DNA of 33,290 nt from Sneathiella sp. Its GTDB lineage: Bacteria > Pseudomonadota > Alphaproteobacteria > Sneathiellales > Sneathiellaceae. The stretch lies in contig JAEPMY010000026.1 of NCBI GenBank assembly GCA_017643685.1, positions 1 to 33,290 of the forward strand, read 5' to 3'. Shown piece by piece: positions 23,446 to 30,190 of the stretch (within the stretch, counting starts at the first letter, position 1; each line of letters starts with the position of its first letter). The notes beneath the pieces were generated by a model that was not told the origin of the DNA, did not search any database, and worked only from the letters and a program-made list of their open reading frames with translations. Both the position numbers and the translations under genes were made by a program.

Positions 23446-23480
23446 TGACATTCAATATATTCGAAAAAACTTGAATGTCA
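23446..23480. promoter_or_regulatory. Perfect 10-bp inverted repeat upstream of the phasin gene
   Basis: TGACATTCAA (23446-23455) and TTGAATGTCA (23471-23480) are exact reverse complements with a 15-base AT-rich loop, 50 bp from the phasin ATG. It may be an operator (half-sites 25 bp centre to centre) or a hairpin in the phasin leader. Confidence 0.55.
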
Positions 23481-23486
23481 ATAGTT

Positions 23487-23501
23487 TTGTGCGCTGCACA
23501 A
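23487..23501. promoter_or_regulatory. Perfect TTGTGC-N3-GCACAA palindrome (site 2)
   Basis: Six-base arms TTGTGC and GCACAA flank GCT, containing a TGC-N3-GCA core. It is the strongest of the three such sites upstream of the phasin gene and the best candidate for a PhaR-like operator. Confidence 0.5.
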
Positions 23502-23800
23502 TAAAAACCAAAAACTGAAGCATGCCATTGTTTTAAATATATATTTTTACCATGAAATAATTCTGCATCAAAAAATTCATAAAAATATTTTTGCGACGCA
23601 CATTAGGCTTATTCCAACCAATCAAGAGTAAAGTCTGACTAAAATTCGCCTGACTTCATCGCATCGCGACATAACAAGAAATCAATATTATCGAGCTTAC
23701 TGAATGTTAACACTAATATAGCATTCTGATGATGCGGCATGTGCCAAAGTTTGCGAGATATCACAATTCCTGCAAATTAGAGCAAAATTCACGATTTTTG
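23502..23800. other. AT-rich intergenic stretch, no gene seen
   Basis: About 300 bases between the phasin control region and the carboxypeptidase promoter. It holds a third TGC-N3-GCA site (TGCGACGCA, 23592-23600) and long A/T runs. I find no open reading frame with a ribosome binding site, no tRNA fold and no clear terminator-bounded small RNA. Confidence 0.5.
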
Positions 23801-23830
23801 TTGGACATGATTCGCAACTTTTTCTAGACT
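23801..23830 (+). promoter_or_regulatory. Candidate promoter of the carboxypeptidase gene
   Basis: TTGGAC (23801-23806), an 18-bp spacer and TAGACT (23825-23830). Transcription would start near 23837, giving an 80-90 nt leader that contains two hairpins. Confidence 0.4.
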
Positions 23831-23879
23831 CCCCTTGAGGGAGTTTATCCACCACACTTCGGCAAGCGTGAAGGGTGGT
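23828..23879 (+). repeat. Two hairpins in the carboxypeptidase leader
   Basis: First, ACTCCC (23828-23833) pairs perfectly with GGGAGT (23839-23844) around CTTGA. Second, ACCACACTTC (23851-23860) pairs with GAAGGGTGGT (23870-23879) at nine of ten positions. They end 41 bases before the ATG. Neither has a T-run, so attenuation is not obvious. Confidence 0.45.
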
Positions 23880-23920
23880 ATTTAAGCTTATTTGTGTCGT
23901 ATCGAAAGAGAAGTAGACAG

Positions 23921-25228
23921 ATGTCAGACCAAAGCACGCAGATCAGACATATTGGCAACCGCTCGATCCAGGCCGCGATTAAATCCATTGCAATCGCCGC
24001 CCTACTCACCACGGTTCTTTTCTTCAGTACGATAAACAACAGTTACGCACGATATGCCTCTGTTGTAATGGATAGCCGCACCGGAGAGGTTTTATTCTCC
24101 CGCAACGCAAACACAAAGCTGTACCCCGCATCCCTGACAAAGATCATGACCTTATATATGACTTTCGACGCCCTTAATCGCGGCAAGTTGAAAATGGGTC
24201 AAAAATTGAAAGTCTCTGCGCGTGCTGCTGGCCAGACGCCCACAAAGCTTGGACTTAAAAAGGGCAGCTACATCACGGTGAAAGATGCGGTTCTTGGCCT
24301 GATCACCAAATCAGCCAATGACGCCGCAACCGTTCTTGCCGAGGCAATGGCGCCAACCGAAGCTGCCTTCGCTCGCAAAATGACGGAGCAGGCAAAGAAA
24401 ATTGGCATGAGCCGTACCAGCTTCCGCAATGCAAGTGGCTTGCCGAACCGCCGCCAAAAAAGCACAGCCCGCGACATGGCCATTCTTGGCGCAGCGCTTA
24501 TTCACGATTTTCCGCAATATTATCACTACATGTCTTTGCAGAGCTTCAACTACAAAGGCAAAAAGTACAAAAACCACAACAATCTGCTCGGTAGATATGC
24601 CGGCGCGGACGGCATTAAAACAGGTTATATCCGCGCATCCGGCTTTAACCTTGTCGCCTCAGCCAAGCGCGGCGATAACCGCCTGATCGGCGTGGTCTTT
24701 GGTGGCCGCACCGCCAAGAGCCGCGATCGCCACATGCAAAAGCTGCTGGATAAAGGCTTTGCGCAGATCGAAACCATGCGCCCGACAGTTATCCCGCTGC
24801 CATCCGCTCGGCCCTTAAGCATTGCCTATGGCGGATCGCACACAACACCAACGGCCGAGACAACAGTGGCAGAAACACGCCAAATTGTTGAACCCCCAAA
24901 ATCAGCTCAATCGACCAATGCCGCAGCCGCTGTCGCAACAGCCTCTGGCAACAAGCAATGGGGCATTCAAGTTGGTGCCTTCTCTCGCGCGGCAAGCGCA
25001 CGGGATCAACTGGTAAAAGCAAAATCCCTTACCGGCAGCTTGATGGAAGATGGGCTTTATAACATCCGCCGCGTTGTGCATAACGGCACACCAATTTATC
25101 GGGCGCAGATGAAAGGCTTCACAAAACTGGAAGCAAATAACGTTTGCCGGTCATTGCAACGGAAAAGCGTTTCCTGCTTTATCGTGGTTCCGGAAACGGG
25201 CGATCTAATGAAAGTGGCTCAGAACTGA
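23921..25228 (+). CDS. D-alanyl-D-alanine carboxypeptidase with SPOR domain
   Basis: A penicillin-binding protein of peptidase family S11 that trims the terminal D-Ala of peptidoglycan stem peptides in the periplasm. From the ATG at 23921 (GAGAAG eight bases upstream) it has 435 residues: a signal sequence with a long N-region (hydrophobic core about 21-36, cleavage near Ala43), Ser71-x-x-Lys74, Ser131-x-Asn133 and Lys233-Thr-Gly235. A low-complexity Thr/Ala/Gln linker (about 300-350) leads to a C-terminal SPOR domain (about 353-430), which binds denuded glycans at division sites. A GTG 27 bases upstream is the only other start. It stands alone, with its own promoter and terminator. Confidence 0.92.
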   Translation: MSDQSTQIRHIGNRSIQAAIKSIAIAALLTTVLFFSTINNSYARYASVVMDSRTGEVLFSRNANTKLYPASLTKIMTLYMTFDALNRGKLKMGQKLKVSARAAGQTPTKLGLKKGSYITVKDAVLGLITKSANDAATVLAEAMAPTEAAFARKMTEQAKKIGMSRTSFRNASGLPNRRQKSTARDMAILGAALIHDFPQYYHYMSLQSFNYKGKKYKNHNNLLGRYAGADGIKTGYIRASGFNLVASAKRGDNRLIGVVFGGRTAKSRDRHMQKLLDKGFAQIETMRPTVIPLPSARPLSIAYGGSHTTPTAETTVAETRQIVEPPKSAQSTNAAAAVATASGNKQWGIQVGAFSRAASARDQLVKAKSLTGSLMEDGLYNIRRVVHNGTPIYRAQMKGFTKLEANNVCRSLQRKSVSCFIVVPETGDLMKVAQN

Positions 25229-25240
25229 GCCACTTTTTTT
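25211..25240 (+). terminator. Intrinsic terminator overlapping the carboxypeptidase stop
   Basis: AAAGTGGCTCAG (25211-25222) pairs perfectly with CTGAGCCACTTT (25225-25236), followed by more T's to 25240. The stem includes the last codons and the stop of the gene. Confidence 0.85.
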
Positions 25241-25259
25241 GGGATCTGAACGATAAGAC

Positions 25260-26120
25260 TTAAAGCGCGTTCAGAGGAATTTTCAGGTAAGACACACCAT
25301 TATCTTCGGGCTCAGGGAAATCACCCGCCCGCATATTTACCTGCACAGATGGCAGGATCAAAACCGGCATATCCAACTCTTTGTCCCGATCGGTGCGCAT
25401 TTTTACAAATTCTGCCTCGCCAACGGAAGAGTTAATGTGGATGTTTTTCGCCTTCTGCTCCCCCACCGTTGTCTCCCAGATATAGTCGCGGCCACCCGGC
25501 GCATAATCGTGACACATAAAGAGACGGGTTTCGTCAGGACGATCCAGAATTTTCTGAATAGATTTATAAAGCTGCTGCGCATCTCCGCCGGGGAAATCGC
25601 AACGGGCCGTACCAAAATCAGGCATAAAGAGCGTATCACCCACAAAAACCGCATCGCCAATAATATAAGAAACACAGGCAGGCGTGTGACCGGGAGTGTA
25701 GAGAACTTCGATCTCCAGATTACCGCATTTGATCACCTCACCGTCTTGCAACAAGCGATCGAACTGCGACCCATCCACTGGCATTTTTGCCTCAGCGTTA
25801 AAGACACCCTTAAACACTTTCTGAACGGTCGGGACATGATCCCCAATACAAACCGTTCCACCGAGCTTTTCTTTCAAGTAAGGCGCAGCCGTTAAGTGAT
25901 CCGCATGCACATGCGTCTCCAAAATCCACTCAACTGTTAGGTCTGCTGCCTGAATATAAGCAATCAACTCATCAGCAGCGACCGTGTCCGTCCGGCCGGA
26001 TTTCGGATCATAATCCAGCGCACTGTCAATAATTGTTGCCTTTTTCGTTTCTGGATCCGTGACCAGATAAGTCACGGTAAAAGTGGGTTCATGGAAGAAC
26101 GCTTTGATCTCTGGTTTCAT
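25260..26120 (-). CDS. blh: Persulfide dioxygenase (beta-lactamase-fold, Blh/ETHE1-like)
   Basis: Non-haem iron enzymes of this family oxidise glutathione persulfide to sulfite, detoxifying sulfide. The 286-residue protein has the metal motif Thr-His70-x-His72-x-Asp74-His75, a Pro-Gly-His metal site near 143, Gly-Asp-Thr-Leu-Phe with the bridging Asp near 160, and a Cys-His-Asp-Tyr motif near 200. It lacks the rhodanese or DUF442 domain fused in some relatives. The ATG at 26120 has GAGG six bases upstream and is preferred to one at 26141. It is divergent from bigR and shares a promoter/operator region with it, as in the bigR operons of Xylella and Agrobacterium. Confidence 0.9.
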   Translation of the reverse strand: MKPEIKAFFHEPTFTVTYLVTDPETKKATIIDSALDYDPKSGRTDTVAADELIAYIQAADLTVEWILETHVHADHLTAAPYLKEKLGGTVCIGDHVPTVQKVFKGVFNAEAKMPVDGSQFDRLLQDGEVIKCGNLEIEVLYTPGHTPACVSYIIGDAVFVGDTLFMPDFGTARCDFPGGDAQQLYKSIQKILDRPDETRLFMCHDYAPGGRDYIWETTVGEQKAKNIHINSSVGEAEFVKMRTDRDKELDMPVLILPSVQVNMRAGDFPEPEDNGVSYLKIPLNAL

Positions 26121-26161
26121 CTGCACCCTCTTGGATTTCATATTTCACACATCAATTTCTA

Positions 26162-26190
26162 TTGACTATATATCTCTACTTCTATAGATA
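26162..26190 (+). promoter_or_regulatory. Promoter of bigR-sulP-yeeE-DUF6691
   Basis: TTGACT (26162-26167), 17 bp, TAGATA (26185-26190). Predicted transcription starts at about 26197, directly at the bigR ATG (26198), so the mRNA may be leaderless. Confidence 0.6.
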
Positions 26191-26195
26191 TTCAA
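26167..26195 (-). promoter_or_regulatory. Divergent promoter of the persulfide dioxygenase gene
   Basis: On the minus strand TTGAAT (26195-26190), 17 bp and TATATA (26172-26167). It almost fully overlaps the bigR promoter on the other strand, leaving a ~40-nt leader to the ATG at 26120. Confidence 0.6.
26170..26191. promoter_or_regulatory. Candidate BigR operator
   Basis: ATATCT (26170-26175) and AGATAT (26186-26191) are perfect 6-bp arms spaced by ten bases. The palindrome lies between and across the -10/-35 boxes of both divergent promoters, where bound BigR would block both. AT-rich palindromes are known for BigR. Confidence 0.6.
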
Positions 26196-26197
26196 GT

Positions 26198-26539
26198 ATG
26201 AATATAAATCAAATGAAAGATGCCGCCTCGCGCGCCAGCACATTGATGAAAGCGCTCTCAAACGAGACGCGCCTGATGCTGCTGTGCCAGATCGGGGAAG
26301 GTGAGAAATCAGTGACCGAGTTGGCAAGCGCCCTTGAGATGCGCCCCGCCTCCATCTCGCAGCAGCTTGCCCTGCTTCGCAAGGATCAACTGGTAACAAC
26401 CCGACGAGACGCACAAACCATCTATTATTCGTTGGATGGGGAAGAAGCGAAGAACATCATCAATGTTCTTTACGAACTCTATTGTAAGGACATGGAAGAC
26501 CCTGATGACCTATCTGACCAAAGTCGTGCCCGCGGCTGA
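26198..26539 (+). CDS. bigR: Sulfide/persulfide-responsive ArsR-family repressor BigR
   Basis: Winged-helix repressor that releases DNA when sulfane sulfur forms a tetrasulfide or disulfide between two cysteines. From the ATG at 26198 it has 113 residues, with Leu-Ser-Asn-Glu-Thr-Arg-Leu-x-Leu-Leu-Cys30 before the recognition region and Leu-Tyr-Glu-Leu-Tyr-Cys96 near the end. The pair is 66 residues apart, the same separation as Cys42/Cys108 of BigR. The recognition helix is around Ser52-Gln-Gln-Leu. There is no ribosome binding site; an ATG at 26213 is an alternative. The 3' end overlaps the sulP start. Confidence 0.9.
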   Translation: MNINQMKDAASRASTLMKALSNETRLMLLCQIGEGEKSVTELASALEMRPASISQQLALLRKDQLVTTRRDAQTIYYSLDGEEAKNIINVLYELYCKDMEDPDDLSDQSRARG

Positions 26540-28262
26540 ATGGCTCCGCACCTACGAACGCAAAACATTTAGCGGCGATCTTACTGCGGGGATCATTACA
26601 GCGATCCTGCTTATCCCGCAGGCAATGGCGTATTCGGCGCTTGCAGGCTTGCCACCTGAAATTGGCCTATATGCTAGTATTGCCCCGCCGATTATGTATG
26701 CCTTGTTCGGTAGCTCCCGCACGTTGGCGGTGGGCCCCGTGGCGGTGGCATCACTCATGGTTGCTCACGCGCTCTCCACCATTTCGGCGCAAGGGACAGG
26801 CGAATACCTGGCGGCAGCACTTGTCCTATCAGTGATGATCGGTGTTTTGTTTCTGATAATCGGGGCCTTAAAACTCGGCTTCCTCACGGAGTTTCTCAGC
26901 CACCCAGTCATGTCTGGATTTACGAGCGCTGCGGCACTATTGATCGCGTTTAGCCAGCTAACGCCCTTCGCAGGCTTTGAGAGCAAACTTCTCTTTAGTG
27001 ATTTTCTAAGCCCTGATTTCATTTCCGAAATCGGCGCCCGTATAAATAACACCGCCCTAATCATTGGCGCACTAAGCGTAACGCTTCTTTATCTGGCGAC
27101 GAAGTATCTCGCAGCGTTGATCGGCAAAATCCATTCCCTTGCCCCCTTGGCACCGGGGCTTTCAAAAACCGGTCCCTTGATGGTCCTGGTTCTGATGACA
27201 GTCATCGTCATGACTTATGGCCTTGATCAAAGTGCTGGTGTTAAGGTGATCGGCGTTATTCCAGAAGGCATTCCAAGCCTGACCCTTCCAGATTTTAATT
27301 TGACTATCCTGCAAGATCTTGCGCCTTCTGCCCTGCTGATCACACTGATCAGCTATGTGGAAAGTGTCGCCATTGCAAAAGTTCTGGCAAGCAAACGCCG
27401 TCAGAAGCTAGATGTTAATCAGGAAGCCTGGGGTCTGGGATTTGCCAACATTGGATCTGGCATCACCGGCGGCAGTCCAGTATGCGGTGGCTTCAGCCGC
27501 TCCGTGGTAAACTTCTCCGCTGGCGCGAATACGCAGCTTGCGGCGATTATAACAGCTTGCCTCATTGGCCTCACCCTCGCGTTCTTTACCCCCCTTTTCT
27601 ATTACGTGCCAAAAACCGTCTTGGCGTCCATTATCCTTGTCGCCATTTTGGAACTGGTAAACATCCAGGGGTTCCTTAAGAACCTGACTTATGACAAAGC
27701 GGATGGCATCGCTGAAGGAGTTACATTTGTTGCTGTCCTTTTTGGGGGCATTGAACTAGGGCTAACCATCGGCATTCTGATCTCTCTTGGTTTGCATTTC
27801 TGGCGCAGCAGCCGCCCCCATATCGCGGTTGTTGGGCAGGTTGGCGATACGGAACATTTTCGGAATATCAAACGGCATAAGGTGAAAACCTATCCACACT
27901 TACTGGCCCTTCGCATTGATGAAAGCCTATTTTTTGCGAATGCCAGCTATCTGGAAAACTTCATCCTCAATCAGGTTGCTGCCAACAAGGATGTCACCGA
28001 TGTGCTGATCATCTGTAGCGCGATCAACTCCATCGACGGCAGTGCGCTGCATACCCTTGAGATGTTGTTCGAAGAATTGGCAGAACAGAATATCGACCTT
28101 CATTTCACGGAAGTGAAGGGCCCGGTTATGGACCGCCTGCAGGAGACATCATTTTTCAAAGAGCACCAAAACGGAAAAGTTTATTTAAGCACGTTTGATG
28201 CCTTCAAAGAATTGGGTGCTAAAGGCAACCCGCTATTTAACGACCCAGAGTGGAGTATTTAA
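26505..28262 (+). CDS. SulP family inorganic anion transporter with STAS domain
   Basis: A 585-residue inner-membrane SLC26/SulP transporter, here most likely for sulfate or sulfite. The Gly-Asp-x-x-Ala-Gly-Ile segment and the Ile-Pro-Gln-Ala-Met-Ala-Tyr-Ser motif of the first helices are clear near residues 25-45, about 12-14 hydrophobic segments follow, and a cytoplasmic STAS domain occupies the last ~120 residues (Ile-Asp-Gly-Ser-Ala-Leu loop). The ATG at 26505 places the protein start at a conserved position with GGAA upstream and overlaps bigR by 35 bp; an earlier in-frame start at 26436 would overlap by over 100 bp. Its place after the sulfide sensor suggests export or handling of the oxidised product of the dioxygenase. 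Confidence 0.88.
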   Translation: MTYLTKVVPAAEWLRTYERKTFSGDLTAGIITAILLIPQAMAYSALAGLPPEIGLYASIAPPIMYALFGSSRTLAVGPVAVASLMVAHALSTISAQGTGEYLAAALVLSVMIGVLFLIIGALKLGFLTEFLSHPVMSGFTSAAALLIAFSQLTPFAGFESKLLFSDFLSPDFISEIGARINNTALIIGALSVTLLYLATKYLAALIGKIHSLAPLAPGLSKTGPLMVLVLMTVIVMTYGLDQSAGVKVIGVIPEGIPSLTLPDFNLTILQDLAPSALLITLISYVESVAIAKVLASKRRQKLDVNQEAWGLGFANIGSGITGGSPVCGGFSRSVVNFSAGANTQLAAIITACLIGLTLAFFTPLFYYVPKTVLASIILVAILELVNIQGFLKNLTYDKADGIAEGVTFVAVLFGGIELGLTIGILISLGLHFWRSSRPHIAVVGQVGDTEHFRNIKRHKVKTYPHLLALRIDESLFFANASYLENFILNQVAANKDVTDVLIICSAINSIDGSALHTLEMLFEELAEQNIDLHFTEVKGPVMDRLQETSFFKEHQNGKVYLSTFDAFKELGAKGNPLFNDPEWSI

Positions 28263-28264
28263 CT

Positions 28265-28711
28265 ATGGAAAACTTTACGCCGTTCCTGTCCCTTTCCGGG
28301 GGCTTGATTATCGGTATCGCCGCCACCCTGCTTCTGGCAGCGGGCCGCATTGCCGGAATCAGTGGAATTCTGGGCGGCCTGATGCCCCCAGCACCTGCAG
28401 CTGATCGCAAATGGCGCTGGCTATTCCTGCTTGGACTGATTGGCGGCGCCGTTCTATTCCCTATCCTTGGAGGGGACATCAGCTATATCGATATCAACCC
28501 ATACAATTTCAGTGACGAAGTCCATTATGGCGCCCTCATCATCGGCGGCCTGCTTGTTGGCATGGGCACAACTATTGGCTCTGGCTGCACAAGTGGTCAC
28601 GGCATCTGCGGCTTGGGCCGCCTATCCGCCCGCTCATTAGTGTCTGTTTGCACCTTTATGGCAGTTGCGGGCGTTGCTGTCTTTGTTATCCGCACCGTGA
28701 TGGGAGGTTGA
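28265..28711 (+). CDS. YeeE/YedE family sulfur-compound channel
   Basis: A 148-residue membrane protein with four or five hydrophobic helices, half the size of E. coli YeeE, a thiosulfate channel. The hallmark Gly-Ser-Gly-Cys108-Thr-Ser-Gly-His-Gly-Ile-Cys115-Gly motif is intact; in YeeE the equivalent cysteine guides thiosulfate through the pore. It starts two bases after the sulP stop. It is expected to work as a pair with the next gene, the two halves forming a full channel. Confidence 0.87.
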   Translation: MENFTPFLSLSGGLIIGIAATLLLAAGRIAGISGILGGLMPPAPAADRKWRWLFLLGLIGGAVLFPILGGDISYIDINPYNFSDEVHYGALIIGGLLVGMGTTIGSGCTSGHGICGLGRLSARSLVSVCTFMAVAGVAVFVIRTVMGG

Positions 28712-28715
28712 TCAT

Positions 28716-29132
28716 ATGTTTTTGGTAATTGCTCTGGCCTCTGGCCTGCTATTTGGTTATGGCCTTGCCCTCTCAGGCATGCTGAGCCCGGCAAAAGTTG
28801 TTGGCTTTCTGGACGTCGCGTACGGTTGGGATCCTAGCCTCGCCTTTGTAATGGGCGGAGGCCTTGCGGTCACGGTTGTCGCGTTCCATTTCTTGCTAAA
28901 ACGCCCACACCCGATTTTTGGGGATAAATTCTATCTACCAACCCGCACCGATATTGATAAACGCCTCGTTATCGGCGCTGCGCTATTCGGTGCAGGCTGG
29001 GGGATTGGCGGACTGTGCCCCGGACCGGCGATCAGCTCACTCGCTTACGCCAGCCCGAAAATTGCAGTTTTTGTTGTGGCAATGGTTGTTGGTGTTTTGA
29101 TTGCCAAAACCTTGTTCCGCGCCAAAAATTAA
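28716..29132 (+). CDS. DUF6691/YeeE-type sulfur-compound channel half
   Basis: A 138-residue membrane protein related to the preceding gene and the second half of the split YeeE/YedE unit. The marker Gly-Gly-Leu-Cys101-Pro-Gly-Pro-Ala is present, with an N-terminal Gly-Leu-Ala-Leu-Ser-Gly-Met helix. GGAGG lies eight bases before the ATG. It is the last gene of the bigR transcript and its stop shares TTAA with convergent psuG. Sulfur specificity (thiosulfate, sulfite, persulfide-related) is inference from BigR control. Confidence 0.85.
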   Translation: MFLVIALASGLLFGYGLALSGMLSPAKVVGFLDVAYGWDPSLAFVMGGGLAVTVVAFHFLLKRPHPIFGDKFYLPTRTDIDKRLVIGAALFGAGWGIGGLCPGPAISSLAYASPKIAVFVVAMVVGVLIAKTLFRAKN

Positions 29133-30034
29133 TTAATCAGCGCGGCGAGTTTCGCCGCCACTTTACCGTTATTAAGGGCGAGCGCGTGGTTCACGACGCT
29201 CGTCTTTCCATCTGACAATCGGTTGAGAGCACCTAAGATATAAGGCGTCATCGCCGCCCCTTTTACGCCCGCAGCCACCGCCTCTGCTTGTGCGCGGCTA
29301 ATCAGATTCTCGACTTCTTCTTCCCCCATCGCAGCCGTTTCCGGAACCGGGTTACAGACCAACAATCCGGATGGGAGACCCAGATCAAAGTGCGCCGCAA
29401 CCATTGAGGAAAGTTCGTTCATCGTCATCGCGGCGGCGGGGAGTTTCAATCCACTGGTCCGGCAATGAAAAGCTGGAAACTCATCTGTTTCAAACCCAAT
29501 AACGGGAACGCTGTAGCTCTCCAAAACTTCCATAGTGGCAGGCAAATCCAAAATTGATTTAGCGCCAGCCGCAACCACCGCAACTTTTGTCCGGGACAGT
29601 TCCAGCAAATCAGCGGAAATATCAAAGCCATCCGCACCTTCTTCGGCGCGGTGAACCCCGCCGATGCCGCCCGTTGCAAATACCTTGATACCCGCCCGCT
29701 CTGCAACGAAGGAGGTAGAGGCAACCGTTGTCGCCCCGGTAATACCAGCAGCCGTTACCATCGGCAAATCCCGGACAGAACATTTTTTAACGTCACCGGA
29801 GGAAGCCAACAGCTCCAACTCATCCTCTTCAAGACCGCATTTAATCACGCCATTGATGATCGCAATCGTTGCAGGGATAGCGCCTTCCGCCTCAATGACC
29901 TGTTCCATCTCGCGGGCAAGGGCAATGTTTTCAGGATACGGAAATCCATGGCTGATAATTGTGGATTCAAGAGCCACAATTGGCTGCCCGGCTGCTTTCG
30001 CATCTGCCACTTTTTTGGAAAATTCAATTTTCAT
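29129..30034 (-). CDS. psuG: Pseudouridine-5'-phosphate glycosidase
   Basis: Reversibly splits pseudouridine 5'-phosphate into uracil and ribose 5-phosphate. The 301 residues are typical. Glu23 lies in Ala-Leu-Glu-Ser-Thr-Ile-Ile-Ser-His-Gly-x-Pro, and Lys159 in Ala-Gly-Ala-Lys-Ser-Ile-Leu-Asp is the catalytic lysine; Thr-Gly-Gly-Ile-Gly-Gly-Val-His lies at 121-128. GGTGA is six bases upstream of the ATG. The usual partner, pseudouridine kinase psuK, is not adjacent; the mak-type kinase 22 kb away is a ROK protein, not a PfkB-type psuK. Confidence 0.92.
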   Translation of the reverse strand: MKIEFSKKVADAKAAGQPIVALESTIISHGFPYPENIALAREMEQVIEAEGAIPATIAIINGVIKCGLEEDELELLASSGDVKKCSVRDLPMVTAAGITGATTVASTSFVAERAGIKVFATGGIGGVHRAEEGADGFDISADLLELSRTKVAVVAAGAKSILDLPATMEVLESYSVPVIGFETDEFPAFHCRTSGLKLPAAAMTMNELSSMVAAHFDLGLPSGLLVCNPVPETAAMGEEEVENLISRAQAEAVAAGVKGAAMTPYILGALNRLSDGKTSVVNHALALNNGKVAAKLAALIN

Positions 30035-30075
30035 AATATCACCCGCTTGAAATAGGCACTTAAAACATGGTCTCG

Positions 30076-30150
30076 CCCTATCCTGATCTGCCCGCTAATT
30101 CAAGAGAAATTGTTGCGAGACTTGAAAGCCATGAAAGATATAAGATAGGG
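30076..30150. repeat. Nested inverted repeats between psuG and the SDR gene
   Basis: CCCTATC (30076-30082) pairs with GATAGGG (30144-30150), and inside it TTCAAG (30099-30104) pairs with CTTGAA (30121-30126), with nearly equal gaps of 16 and 17 bases. The arrangement sits in the divergent promoter region and could be a cruciform-type or double operator. Confidence 0.4.
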
Positions 30151-30190
30151 TCAAGCATCCCACCTGAATAAAAATAAAAAGGAATAATCT

